Below the pieces are notes generated by a model, which saw only the letters and a list, made by a program, of their open reading frames with translations, did no database searches and was not told the origin of the DNA. Positions 8,745-15,890 of a DNA stretch of 64,000 nt are shown here, in pieces (position 1 is the stretch's first letter; every line of letters starts with the position of its first letter). A program made the translations under genes and the position numbers. The DNA comes from Pseudomonadales bacterium (GTDB lineage: Bacteria > Pseudomonadota > Gammaproteobacteria > Pseudomonadales > Azotimanducaceae): the NCBI GenBank assembly GCA_012103505.1, contig WLWP01000001.1, positions 806,001-870,000 on the forward strand, given 5' to 3'.

Positions 8745-9445
8745 CGGATGTTAAGGGTAAAAAGGCGGTAGTTTTTGGCGGGACATCTGGGATTGGTCTC
8801 GCGTCTGTCATTAAGCTCAGAGATCTAGGGGCGGAAGTGGTCGCGATCAGTCGCGATCCTAGTCGTGCAGGTGAGATTGACGGTGTGACGCTTGCTGGAT
8901 GCGACGTCCGAGATCGTGATGCAATGGCAGCGCTGTTAGCCGATCTCGCGCCATTCGACATATTGATTAGCGCAGCGACAGGTGGCTCACGGGCGGCAGG
9001 ACCTTTTCTAGAAATGGATCTCGATGGTTATCAGGCTTCTTTCGATAAACTTTGGGGTTATGCCAATGTAGTGCGATTGGGTGCGGAGTTTCTTACCGAA
9101 GAGGGTTCGATCACCTTGGTTTCAGGTTCACCTGCGCGTAAAGCAAAACCGGGGCAAGCAGCTCTAGCGTCTGTTGGCGGAGCCGTTGAACAGTTTGTTA
9201 GGGCCGTCGCAGTTGAAATTGCACCGAAGAGGATCAATGTTGTATCACCTGGTGTGATTGATACTCCCATGTTTGGCCCTGATAGCGAACAGCGACAAAA
9301 AATGCTTGGTGGCGCTACCGCGAAACACCTAATCCCGCGTGCAGGGCAAGCAGAAGAAGTTGCCGACGGCATTATTTTTGTCGTGCAAAACAGCTACACA
9401 ACAGGTACAACGATTGACGTTGACGGTGGTTGGTTGCTGAGCTAG
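8741..9445 (+). CDS. SDR-fold protein lacking the catalytic Tyr-Lys pair
   Basis: The 234-residue protein has a clear Rossmann cofactor motif GGTSGIGLA near the N-terminus, an Asp motif (GCDVRDRDA), a Ser region (LVSGSPARK) and the typical C-terminal PGVIDTPMF and GTTIDVDGG. Where classical SDRs have Y-x-x-x-K, this one reads L-A-S-V-G (in GQAALASVGGAVEQF), so both catalytic Tyr and Lys are absent. Similar atypical SDRs exist, so this is unlikely to be decay; the rest of the sequence is intact. It may bind NAD(P)(H) without classical catalysis, or use other residues. It is coupled to the upstream ferredoxin-like gene and overlaps the convergent HupE/UreJ gene by 4 bases. Confidence 0.8.
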   Translation: MTDVKGKKAVVFGGTSGIGLASVIKLRDLGAEVVAISRDPSRAGEIDGVTLAGCDVRDRDAMAALLADLAPFDILISAATGGSRAAGPFLEMDLDGYQASFDKLWGYANVVRLGAEFLTEEGSITLVSGSPARKAKPGQAALASVGGAVEQFVRAVAVEIAPKRINVVSPGVIDTPMFGPDSEQRQKMLGGATAKHLIPRAGQAEEVADGIIFVVQNSYTTGTTIDVDGGWLLS

Positions 9446-10230
9446 TTGACCGGTAATTCGACGAAGTAACCTGTTAACTGGTACAAAATCAATCCGAATC
9501 CGCAGGCCATAATCAAGCCGTTGGCGACAACGGCTTGTTGACCAAATTTTGCTGTGACGCGCCATAGGTTCACGGCTGACAGTATGAAAAGCAGGGCTAG
9601 CAACTGCCCTGTTTCAACCCCAAGGTTAAAAGCGAGGAGATTGCCGAGGAGCCCTTCTTCAGAAAGGGTTAGTTGTTGCAGCTTAGTTGCTAACCCGAAG
9701 CCATGGAAAAGACCGAAAACTGCGACAGCAGTCTTACTATCGATCTGGATACCAATTCTCTGAAAACCGCCGATGTTCTCAAAAGCCTTGTACACGACAG
9801 AAAAGCCAATGACAGCATCGATCAGGTAGGCATTAGCCGGAATGTCGAAATAGACACCGGCTAATAATGTTAGTGAATGTCCCAGTGCGAAAAGGGTGAC
9901 ATAGGTCGCTACGTCGCACGGCTTATATAGAAAAAACACAACCCCGGCTAAGAACAATAGGTGGTCGTATCCTGTCACCATGTGTTTGGCGCCAAGGTAG
10001 AAGTAGGGCCAAAAGTGAAAACCTGTTTGGCTCTGAAGAAAGCTCGCATCGCCTTCTTCTACACCGTGTGCGCGTGCAATCGACGGTAAGATTGCCAACG
10101 TAATCGCGACGAGGGGGATACCGATCCGGCAGAGCCCCAAGGACCCGCGTGAAACGCGAGACCTTGGAGTTGGACGTGGTCCGATTGGCAGCTCTAGATT
10201 TGGCAATTCTAGAAAAGACTGCGGCTGCAT
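9442..10230 (-). CDS. HupE/UreJ-family integral membrane protein
   Basis: The 262-residue protein has a predicted N-terminal membrane or signal segment (about 30-52, ending ARAHG), then about six further hydrophobic helices. The motifs GYDHLLFLAGVVFF and ALGHSLTLLAG, with conserved His and Asp, mark the HupE/UreJ_2 group of the nickel/cobalt permease-related family. Metal transport or metal-linked membrane function is possible, but no urease or hydrogenase gene is in the window. The first 25 residues are Pro/Arg-rich and may be untranslated if a later start is used. It lies 3 bases after the bifunctional beta-oxidation gene on the same strand, so it is probably in its transcript. Confidence 0.75.
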   Translation of the reverse strand: MQPQSFLELPNLELPIGPRPTPRSRVSRGSLGLCRIGIPLVAITLAILPSIARAHGVEEGDASFLQSQTGFHFWPYFYLGAKHMVTGYDHLLFLAGVVFFLYKPCDVATYVTLFALGHSLTLLAGVYFDIPANAYLIDAVIGFSVVYKAFENIGGFQRIGIQIDSKTAVAVFGLFHGFGLATKLQQLTLSEEGLLGNLLAFNLGVETGQLLALLFILSAVNLWRVTAKFGQQAVVANGLIMACGFGLILYQLTGYFVELPVN

Positions 10231-10233
10231 GGC

Positions 10234-12342
10234 TTAGCCTTGCAAGCTCGCAAAGTCTTTGCCTTCAGCAACCAACTTCTCGAGCAACGGTGCTGGCTCC
10301 CAGATATCGCCACCGTATTCTTCTTGGAACTTTTTGATGTCTGCCAGAATGTTGTCGAGACCTTGTTTATCAGCCCAGAACATCGGTCCACCCGTGACCT
10401 CAGGGAAGCCATAACCATTTATATAGACGATGTCGATATCGCAGGGACGTATCGCGATGCCTTGTTCGAGGAGCTTGGCACCTTCATTGATCAATGGATA
10501 AAGACAGCGTTTTAGGACCTCATCGTCGCCGATTTCTCGCCTAGAAATACCCAGCTCTGCTGAGGTTTCTTCAACTATTGCAACGACTTCTGGGTCTGCC
10601 TGGCCTGCACGACTACCTTCTGGATATACGTAGAAGCCGCGGTTGGTTTTCTGTCCGAAGCGTTCCATTTCGCAAAGCTTGTCAGCGACCCGGGCGGTAA
10701 TAGGTACATCTTCTGGTTTCATGCCAGAGAGCTTACGTGCTCGCCATCCAAGGTCGAGGCCCACTAGGTCGTTCATCTGGAACGGGCCCATCGGCATGCC
10801 AAATTGTAGTATTGCGTTGTCGACTTGGTAGGGTGTTGCACCCTGTAAAATTATTTCACCTGCCTGACGGGTATATCCGCCAAGCATCCTGTTGCCGATG
10901 AAACCTGGAGCGTTGCCTGAAAGCGCTGCGATCTTGTTCAAAGTCTTGCCGAGCTTCATGGACGATGCAATCGTTTCCTTGCTCGTCTTAGCTCCGCGTA
11001 CAACTTCCAACAGCTTCATCACGTTAGCGGGTGAGAAGAAGTGCAGGCCAATGACAGACTCTGGCCTAGAAGTGGCATCAGCCATTTTATCGATGTCGAG
11101 ACCCGATGTGTTACTCGCAAGGATTGCGCCGGGTTTCGCTACTGCTTCCATTTTCTTAAACGTTTCGACTTTAACGTCGATGTTTTCGTAGATCGCTTCG
11201 ATGATGACATCTGCTTCGCCCAGGTCATCGAAGCTAGTCGTTCCTGTCAGGAGCGCCATCCGTTGATCAACTTCTTCGGCGCTCATGCGACCGCGCTGAA
11301 CTTGGATGTCGTAGTTTCGTTTGATAACGCCAGTGCCACGATCCAAAGCTTCCTGATCGACTTCAAGTACCGTGACAGGGATGCCAACGTTGAGGAAATT
11401 CATGCTGATACCACCACCCATGGTGCCGCACCCGATTACCCCAGCTTGTTTGATTTCTTGCGTAGGTGTGTCCTTAGGGACATCCGGTATCTTGGCCACT
11501 TCTCTTTCGGAAAAGAACATATGGATGAGAGCTTCGCGCTGAGGGTGTTTGAGGCATTGGCCAAAATTGTCAGCCTCAACCTTCATTCCCGCATCAAAGT
11601 CGCCCAGATTAACCGCAGCTTCAACACACTGAATAATCATCTCTGGAGCAAATCGCTTGCGCATACGTCGAGCAGACTGCTTGCGCGCATTCTCGAAAAT
11701 CTCAGGTCGCTCACGATCTGGTATTAACAATGTGTCTTCGTTGCGAATACAGCGCACAGGACTGCCTTGCGCGATGATCTTGTTCGCATAGCTGATACCC
11801 GCTTCTACGATGTCGCCATCAGCAACTTCATCAACGATCCCGAGCTCATGAGCTGCAGGTCCGGGAATGCCGTCACCCGTCAGCATGAAATCCAGTGCTT
11901 TTTCAGCGCCGACCAATCGAGGCAAACGTTGCGTGCCACCGGCACCGGGAAGGAGCCCTAGTTTAACTTCGGGTAACCCGACTTGAGCACTGGGAGAGAT
12001 GACTCGGTAATGACAACACAAGGCAACTTCGAGACCGCCACCAAAAGCTGTGCCGTTGATAGCCGCGATGATGGGCTTGGCACTTGCGTCCATGGCATTA
12101 AGGCAATCATGCAAGCTTGGACCTTGATTGGCGCCGCCGAATTCAGATATATCTGCACCTGCGATAAACGCTCGACCTGCCCCAGTAAGCACAATCGCTT
12201 TGATATTGTCATCAGCCAAGGCGTTGGTAATGCCGTCGCTTAGACCCTGGCGCACGCCGCCGGAAAGTGGATTTACTGGTGGGTTGTCGATTGTCATCAA
12301 CGCAATATCGCCACGCGCTTCGTAATGTACAGTGCCTTTCAT
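10234..12342 (-). CDS. Bifunctional enoyl-CoA hydratase / 3-hydroxyacyl-CoA dehydrogenase
   Basis: The 702-residue enzyme has an N-terminal crotonase domain (about 1-190) with GAGRAFIAGADISEF and the oxyanion-hole and catalytic region PEVKLGLLPGAGGTQ. A central NAD-binding 3-hydroxyacyl-CoA dehydrogenase domain (from about 295) has GVIGCGTMGGG, and the catalytic His lies in IGLHFFSPA. Two C-terminal 3HCDH helical domains follow. The domain order matches FadB, FadJ and peroxisomal MFE-1. It should carry out the second and third steps of beta-oxidation. It is not next to a FadA partner; the thiolase at 6550-7752 is the nearest candidate. No fad operator was identified. Start ATG 12342 is followed directly by the conserved domain. 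Confidence 0.9.
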   Translation of the reverse strand: MKGTVHYEARGDIALMTIDNPPVNPLSGGVRQGLSDGITNALADDNIKAIVLTGAGRAFIAGADISEFGGANQGPSLHDCLNAMDASAKPIIAAINGTAFGGGLEVALCCHYRVISPSAQVGLPEVKLGLLPGAGGTQRLPRLVGAEKALDFMLTGDGIPGPAAHELGIVDEVADGDIVEAGISYANKIIAQGSPVRCIRNEDTLLIPDRERPEIFENARKQSARRMRKRFAPEMIIQCVEAAVNLGDFDAGMKVEADNFGQCLKHPQREALIHMFFSEREVAKIPDVPKDTPTQEIKQAGVIGCGTMGGGISMNFLNVGIPVTVLEVDQEALDRGTGVIKRNYDIQVQRGRMSAEEVDQRMALLTGTTSFDDLGEADVIIEAIYENIDVKVETFKKMEAVAKPGAILASNTSGLDIDKMADATSRPESVIGLHFFSPANVMKLLEVVRGAKTSKETIASSMKLGKTLNKIAALSGNAPGFIGNRMLGGYTRQAGEIILQGATPYQVDNAILQFGMPMGPFQMNDLVGLDLGWRARKLSGMKPEDVPITARVADKLCEMERFGQKTNRGFYVYPEGSRAGQADPEVVAIVEETSAELGISRREIGDDEVLKRCLYPLINEGAKLLEQGIAIRPCDIDIVYINGYGFPEVTGGPMFWADKQGLDNILADIKKFQEEYGGDIWEPAPLLEKLVAEGKDFASLQG

Positions 12343-12376
12343 AGTTCCCCCTGACGCTAACGTCGTGTCTAGGCTT

Positions 12377-12382
12377 TATAAT
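12377..12382 (+). promoter_or_regulatory. Possible -10 element for the CaiB-family gene
   Basis: TATAAT occurs in the 102-base divergent gap between the bifunctional beta-oxidation gene and the CoA-transferase gene, 62 bases before its ATG. The best -35-like hexamer (CTGACG) is spaced about 20 bases away, so support is weak. Confidence 0.3.
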
Positions 12383-12444
12383 TTGTGAGATTTGAAGGGC
12401 GCGTAGTTTACACTTCAGCGCGTCGAATATCTTGGGAAACGAAC

Positions 12445-13575
12445 ATGGCAGAGCAACGCCCATTGACTGGTATTCAGGTGGTTTCTCTGGAGCAAGCTGC
12501 CGCCGCGCCATTGTGTACCCGGCGGTTGGCATTGGCGGGCGCGGAAGTCATTAAGATCGAAAGACCAGAGGGAGATTTTGCGCGCAACTATGATTCAGCG
12601 GTTTTCGGCGAGAGCTCCTATTTTGTGTGGCTCAATGCCGGTAAAAAGTCAGTAGTGCTTGACCTAAAGACTGAAGACGGCCTGACTCAGCTCAAGGCAT
12701 TGATCGACCGTGCGGATGTCTTGGTGCAGAACCTGAAGCCGGGCGCCTTAAGTGCTCTAGGCATCGATTTGGATGAGCTTCACAAGTCGATACCTGAGTT
12801 GATTTCGGTCTCAATTACCGGATTTCACCCGGATGGCCCTGGCGCTGATCGAAAAGCCTATGACCTTCTTATGCAAGCTGAATCTGGACTTGCAGACATA
12901 ACTGGTAGTCAACATGAAGCCGGTCGAGTTGGGGTGTCTGTCGTGGATGCATCGACCGGGATGTATGCCTACGAAGCCATCCTGGAAGCGTTACTGATGC
13001 GAGCGCGTACCAATCAAGGCGCTCAGATTTCAGTGGCTCTGTTTGATGCCGTGGCGGATTTACTAACCGTTCCTTACCTGCTTGAACGTTATGGCGGGTC
13101 TGCACCCGAGCGTGTTGGTCTTGCGCATCCAGGTATTTGTCCCTACGGCGTATTCATCAGTGCCGATCAGCAGCGGTTTATTCTCTCGATCCAAAATGAA
13201 AGAGAGTGGCAGCGGCTATGCCACTTAGGCCTGAGCAGAGGTGATCTTTTGGCGGACGTACGTTGCGTCGACAATGTCACGCGGGTCGCTAACCGGACTT
13301 TTGTTGACGGTGAAGTTCAGAGCACATTTGAAAAATTGAACTACACCGATATAGATCGAAATCTTGATCGAGCGGGACTCGCTTACGCGCCTGTGAACGG
13401 TCTTGCAGCGCTAAAAGACCATAGCGACTTTCACACATATGACGCGCGGGTTGGTGATCAGTGTGTGCAACTTCCGATTGTCCCTGGCCATCCTGCAGGA
13501 GAGACACTCTCGATTCCGGCACTCGGCGAGCACACGGACGAAGTGCTCGATGGGCTCGTCAACTCAAAAAAATAG
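12445..13575 (+). CDS. CaiB/BaiF-family CoA transferase
   Basis: The 376-residue protein is a family III CoA transferase. Visible motifs are the N-terminal LTGIQVVSLEQAAAAPLCTR, GAEVIKIERPEGDFAR, LDLKTEDG and LVQNLKPGAL, all standard for CaiB/BaiF proteins. The conserved Asp that forms the aspartyl-CoA intermediate is probably in VSVVDASTGMYA (about residue 170). It would move CoA between carboxylic acids, activating a substrate for beta-oxidation or ring/side-chain breakdown. The frame is open from 12385, but ATG 12445 precedes the conserved start. It heads the long + strand run and is followed 40 bases later by the DUF1330 gene. Confidence 0.88.
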   Translation: MAEQRPLTGIQVVSLEQAAAAPLCTRRLALAGAEVIKIERPEGDFARNYDSAVFGESSYFVWLNAGKKSVVLDLKTEDGLTQLKALIDRADVLVQNLKPGALSALGIDLDELHKSIPELISVSITGFHPDGPGADRKAYDLLMQAESGLADITGSQHEAGRVGVSVVDASTGMYAYEAILEALLMRARTNQGAQISVALFDAVADLLTVPYLLERYGGSAPERVGLAHPGICPYGVFISADQQRFILSIQNEREWQRLCHLGLSRGDLLADVRCVDNVTRVANRTFVDGEVQSTFEKLNYTDIDRNLDRAGLAYAPVNGLAALKDHSDFHTYDARVGDQCVQLPIVPGHPAGETLSIPALGEHTDEVLDGLVNSKK

Positions 13576-13615
13576 TGAGACACTTCGAGGACAACAACAA
13601 TTTGTGAGGGAAGCT

Positions 13616-13915
13616 ATGGCTGCTTATTTTATCGCTCAATACGTCGTGAATGATGGTGATCTGTACCGTGAATACCAAGGTGGCGCAGGTGCGACAATCG
13701 CGGCCCACGGCGGCGAGCTGGTGGCATTTGATGTCGCTGCCCAGACCATTGAAGGTACACCGCCTGGTCCACAGACCGTAATTATCAAGTTCGAGTCAAC
13801 CGAAGCTGCGGAAGGTTGGTACAACTCAGAAGAGTATCAAGCTGTCGTCGGTAAGCGCCTGGAGGCCACTGATGGCTTCGCAGTGATTTCTCAGCCGATG
13901 AATGCTGGGGGCTAA
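13616..13915 (+). CDS. DUF1330-family small protein
   Basis: The 99-residue protein fits the DUF1330 alpha/beta-barrel dimer family: AAYFIAQYVVND at the N-terminus, a central GGELVAFD, VIIKFESTEAAEGWYNSEEYQ and a C-terminal AVISQP. The function is unknown; the fold resembles small antibiotic-biosynthesis-monooxygenase-like (ABM) proteins. The upstream open frame is longer, but ATG 13616 with GAGGG at 13606-13610 fits the family start. Its stop overlaps the start of the sulfite-dehydrogenase-like gene (TAATG), so the two are coupled. Confidence 0.85.
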   Translation: MAAYFIAQYVVNDGDLYREYQGGAGATIAAHGGELVAFDVAAQTIEGTPPGPQTVIIKFESTEAAEGWYNSEEYQAVVGKRLEATDGFAVISQPMNAGG

Positions 13916-15126
13916 TGCAGCGGCGAAATTTCTTTGGGTTACTAGGAGGCGCAGGTTGGATTTTACCTGCGTTCTCCGCTGCGCAGACCAATGCTGTGCC
14001 AACCGATGCCGTTCGCACATTGCAAGACCTTCTACCGGAGAAGGATCCGCTTAGGTTACTAAACGATCGACCGATCAATGCGGAAACGCCTGCGCATCTT
14101 CTTGATGATGCCACGACGCCGACCAAACGCCTTTTCGTGCGCAACAATGGCCATCCGCCTGAGCTTACCAATAACGCGAATGGATACGAGGAATGGCGTT
14201 TTGAAGTCGGCGGTGAAGCCTGTGTAAACCCGCAAAGTTTGAGCGTTTCAGGTCTTAAAAAACTTTTTAAAACATATAGTTATGACTTACAGCTAGAATG
14301 CGGTGGAAATGGTCGTGCTGAGTTTCGGCCGCGTGCAAGCGGTAATCAATGGAGCACTGGGGCGATCGGTTGCCCACGCTGGACTGGGGTACGTTTGAGA
14401 GAAGTCCTAGAGTACTGTGGAGTTAAGGGCGACGCCCAATATGTGGCCTATCGAGGGGCTGACCGACACCTCTCCGGTAATCGGGACACCGAGGTTATCT
14501 CGCGTGGGGTGCCCCTGCGCAAAGCCTTGGAAGATGAGAGTCTTCTCGCCTTCGAACTTAATGGCGAACCCATACCGCTCATGCACGGTGGTCCAATGCG
14601 TATGGTGTGTGGTGGTTGGCCTGGCTCTGTCTCCGGGAAATGGATCACAGAAATTTTGCTCCGCAATCAAGTGCACGATGGCGCAAAAATGGGTGGTAAG
14701 AGTTACCGCTTACCTTGTGAAAGTGTCGCTCCCGGTACCTCCGTCGCGGACGCTGATATGTGTATTATCGAATCCATGCCGGTGAAATCCCTGATCACCT
14801 ATCCTCGATCTGGCATCAATGTCCAGGTTGGAAGCAAGCAAGTCATTCGGGGCCAAGCTTGGGCCGGTGATTTGAAGGTTGACGCAATGGCGATCAGTTT
14901 GGATTTTGGCGCTACATGGCAGCCTGCAGAACTGGCAGCCCCGGTAAATAGACTCGCTTGGCAGCAATGGCATAGTGAAATTCGGCTACCGAAGTCCGGC
15001 TATTACGAACTTTGGGCGCGCGCAACGGATGAGCTTGGACGCAGCCAGCCGATGTTGGTCCCTGGCTGGAATCCAAAGGGCTATCTCAATAATGCCTCGC
15101 ATCGGATAGCGCTACATGGGGTATGA
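13915..15126 (+). CDS. SorA/SoxC-like molybdopterin sulfite dehydrogenase subunit
   Basis: The 403-residue protein starts with a twin-arginine-type signal (QRRNFFGLLGGAG followed by a hydrophobic stretch ending FSAAQ), so it is likely exported folded with its cofactor. The Moco-binding sulfite oxidase domain has the Cys ligand (Cys129) in LECGGNGR, followed by the substrate-pocket region GCPRWTGV; the C-terminal 130 residues form the Mo-co dimerisation domain (YPRSGINVQVGS, ISLDFGATW). It should oxidise sulfite or a related sulfur compound in the periplasm, passing electrons to the c-type cytochrome encoded next, which its 3' end overlaps by 11 bases. A SoxCD-type role is possible, but no other sox gene is present. 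Confidence 0.85.
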   Translation: MQRRNFFGLLGGAGWILPAFSAAQTNAVPTDAVRTLQDLLPEKDPLRLLNDRPINAETPAHLLDDATTPTKRLFVRNNGHPPELTNNANGYEEWRFEVGGEACVNPQSLSVSGLKKLFKTYSYDLQLECGGNGRAEFRPRASGNQWSTGAIGCPRWTGVRLREVLEYCGVKGDAQYVAYRGADRHLSGNRDTEVISRGVPLRKALEDESLLAFELNGEPIPLMHGGPMRMVCGGWPGSVSGKWITEILLRNQVHDGAKMGGKSYRLPCESVAPGTSVADADMCIIESMPVKSLITYPRSGINVQVGSKQVIRGQAWAGDLKVDAMAISLDFGATWQPAELAAPVNRLAWQQWHSEIRLPKSGYYELWARATDELGRSQPMLVPGWNPKGYLNNASHRIALHGV

Positions 15127-15451
15127 CGTCTTGGTCCGGCTAGTTGGTGCGCTGTCGCTTTCGATTGTTGCGATCGTTAGCACTGCAGACACCCTGGTGG
15201 ATGCCGCAGGAGTCAATCTCGTGCGTGGTCATTGTTCAGCGTGTCATTCGATTGAGCTTGTCACCAGTCAGCGCGGCGATCGAAAGTACTGGCTCGACCT
15301 AATTCGCTGGATGCAAAAAACTCAGAATCTCTGGGAAATTCCTGCTGAACACGAAACTCAAATCCTGGACTATCTTGGTGAGCACTATACCGAGGCAGAA
15401 TGGGGACGCCGTCCTAACTTGAGTTCGCAGCTCATTGGCAGCAGCAACTAA
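15116..15451 (+). CDS. Monoheme c-type cytochrome, SorB-like
   Basis: The 111-residue protein has an N-terminal signal helix (LVRLVGALSLSIVAIVSTAD) and one heme site CSACH, preceded by VRGHC and followed by a short helical domain with WLDLIRWMQKTQ, where the Met is a likely axial ligand. It overlaps the end of the molybdenum subunit, matching the SorAB arrangement in which a small cytochrome accepts electrons from sulfite oxidation. Export to the periplasm is expected. Confidence 0.8.
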   Translation: MGYDVLVRLVGALSLSIVAIVSTADTLVDAAGVNLVRGHCSACHSIELVTSQRGDRKYWLDLIRWMQKTQNLWEIPAEHETQILDYLGEHYTEAEWGRRPNLSSQLIGSSN

Positions 15452-15468
15452 ACAACGAGGCACTACCC

Positions 15469-15888
15469 GTGGCGTATGATTCCAATAACATATTCGCGAA
15501 AATTCTCCGTGGCGAAGCACCTGCGTTCAAGGTCTTCGAAGATGAGTTTAGTTTGGCGTTCATGGACGTCATGCCACAGATCGACGGACACACCTTGGTT
15601 ATCCCGAAGGACGACGCTGAGACCATTCTCGATGTCGATCCGCAGATACTGGGCAAGACTGCACAGACTGTCCAAACCGTGGGCGCGGCAGTACAAGCCG
15701 CCTTTGCGTCGCCCGGCTTTATGGTTGCCCAACTGAATGGCAGCGCGGCGGGTCAAACTGTCTCTCATTTGCACTTCCACATCATGCCTCGCTATGAAGG
15801 TCTTGAATTCAAAATGCATGCGCGAGAGATGGCGGACTTCGCTTTGCTTGAGACGCACGCACAACGCATCAGAACAGAGCTTAGCTGA
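15469..15888 (+). CDS. HIT-family nucleotide-binding hydrolase
   Basis: The 139-residue protein has the histidine triad HLHFH (His100, His102, His104) followed by IMPR, plus the N-terminal IFAKILRGEAPAFKVFED and DGHTLVIPK typical of HIT (HINT-like) phosphoramidases and nucleotide hydrolases. Translation seems to start at GTG 15469 with AACGAGG just upstream. The gene ends 2 bases before aceE, so co-expression is likely, though no functional link is known. Confidence 0.9.
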   Translation: MAYDSNNIFAKILRGEAPAFKVFEDEFSLAFMDVMPQIDGHTLVIPKDDAETILDVDPQILGKTAQTVQTVGAAVQAAFASPGFMVAQLNGSAAGQTVSHLHFHIMPRYEGLEFKMHAREMADFALLETHAQRIRTELS

Positions 15889-15890
15889 GC

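Noticed and set aside
11041-11727. 228-codon + strand open frame
   Set aside because: It lies fully opposite the well-supported bifunctional beta-oxidation gene and has no recognisable protein character; it is a shadow of biased codon use.
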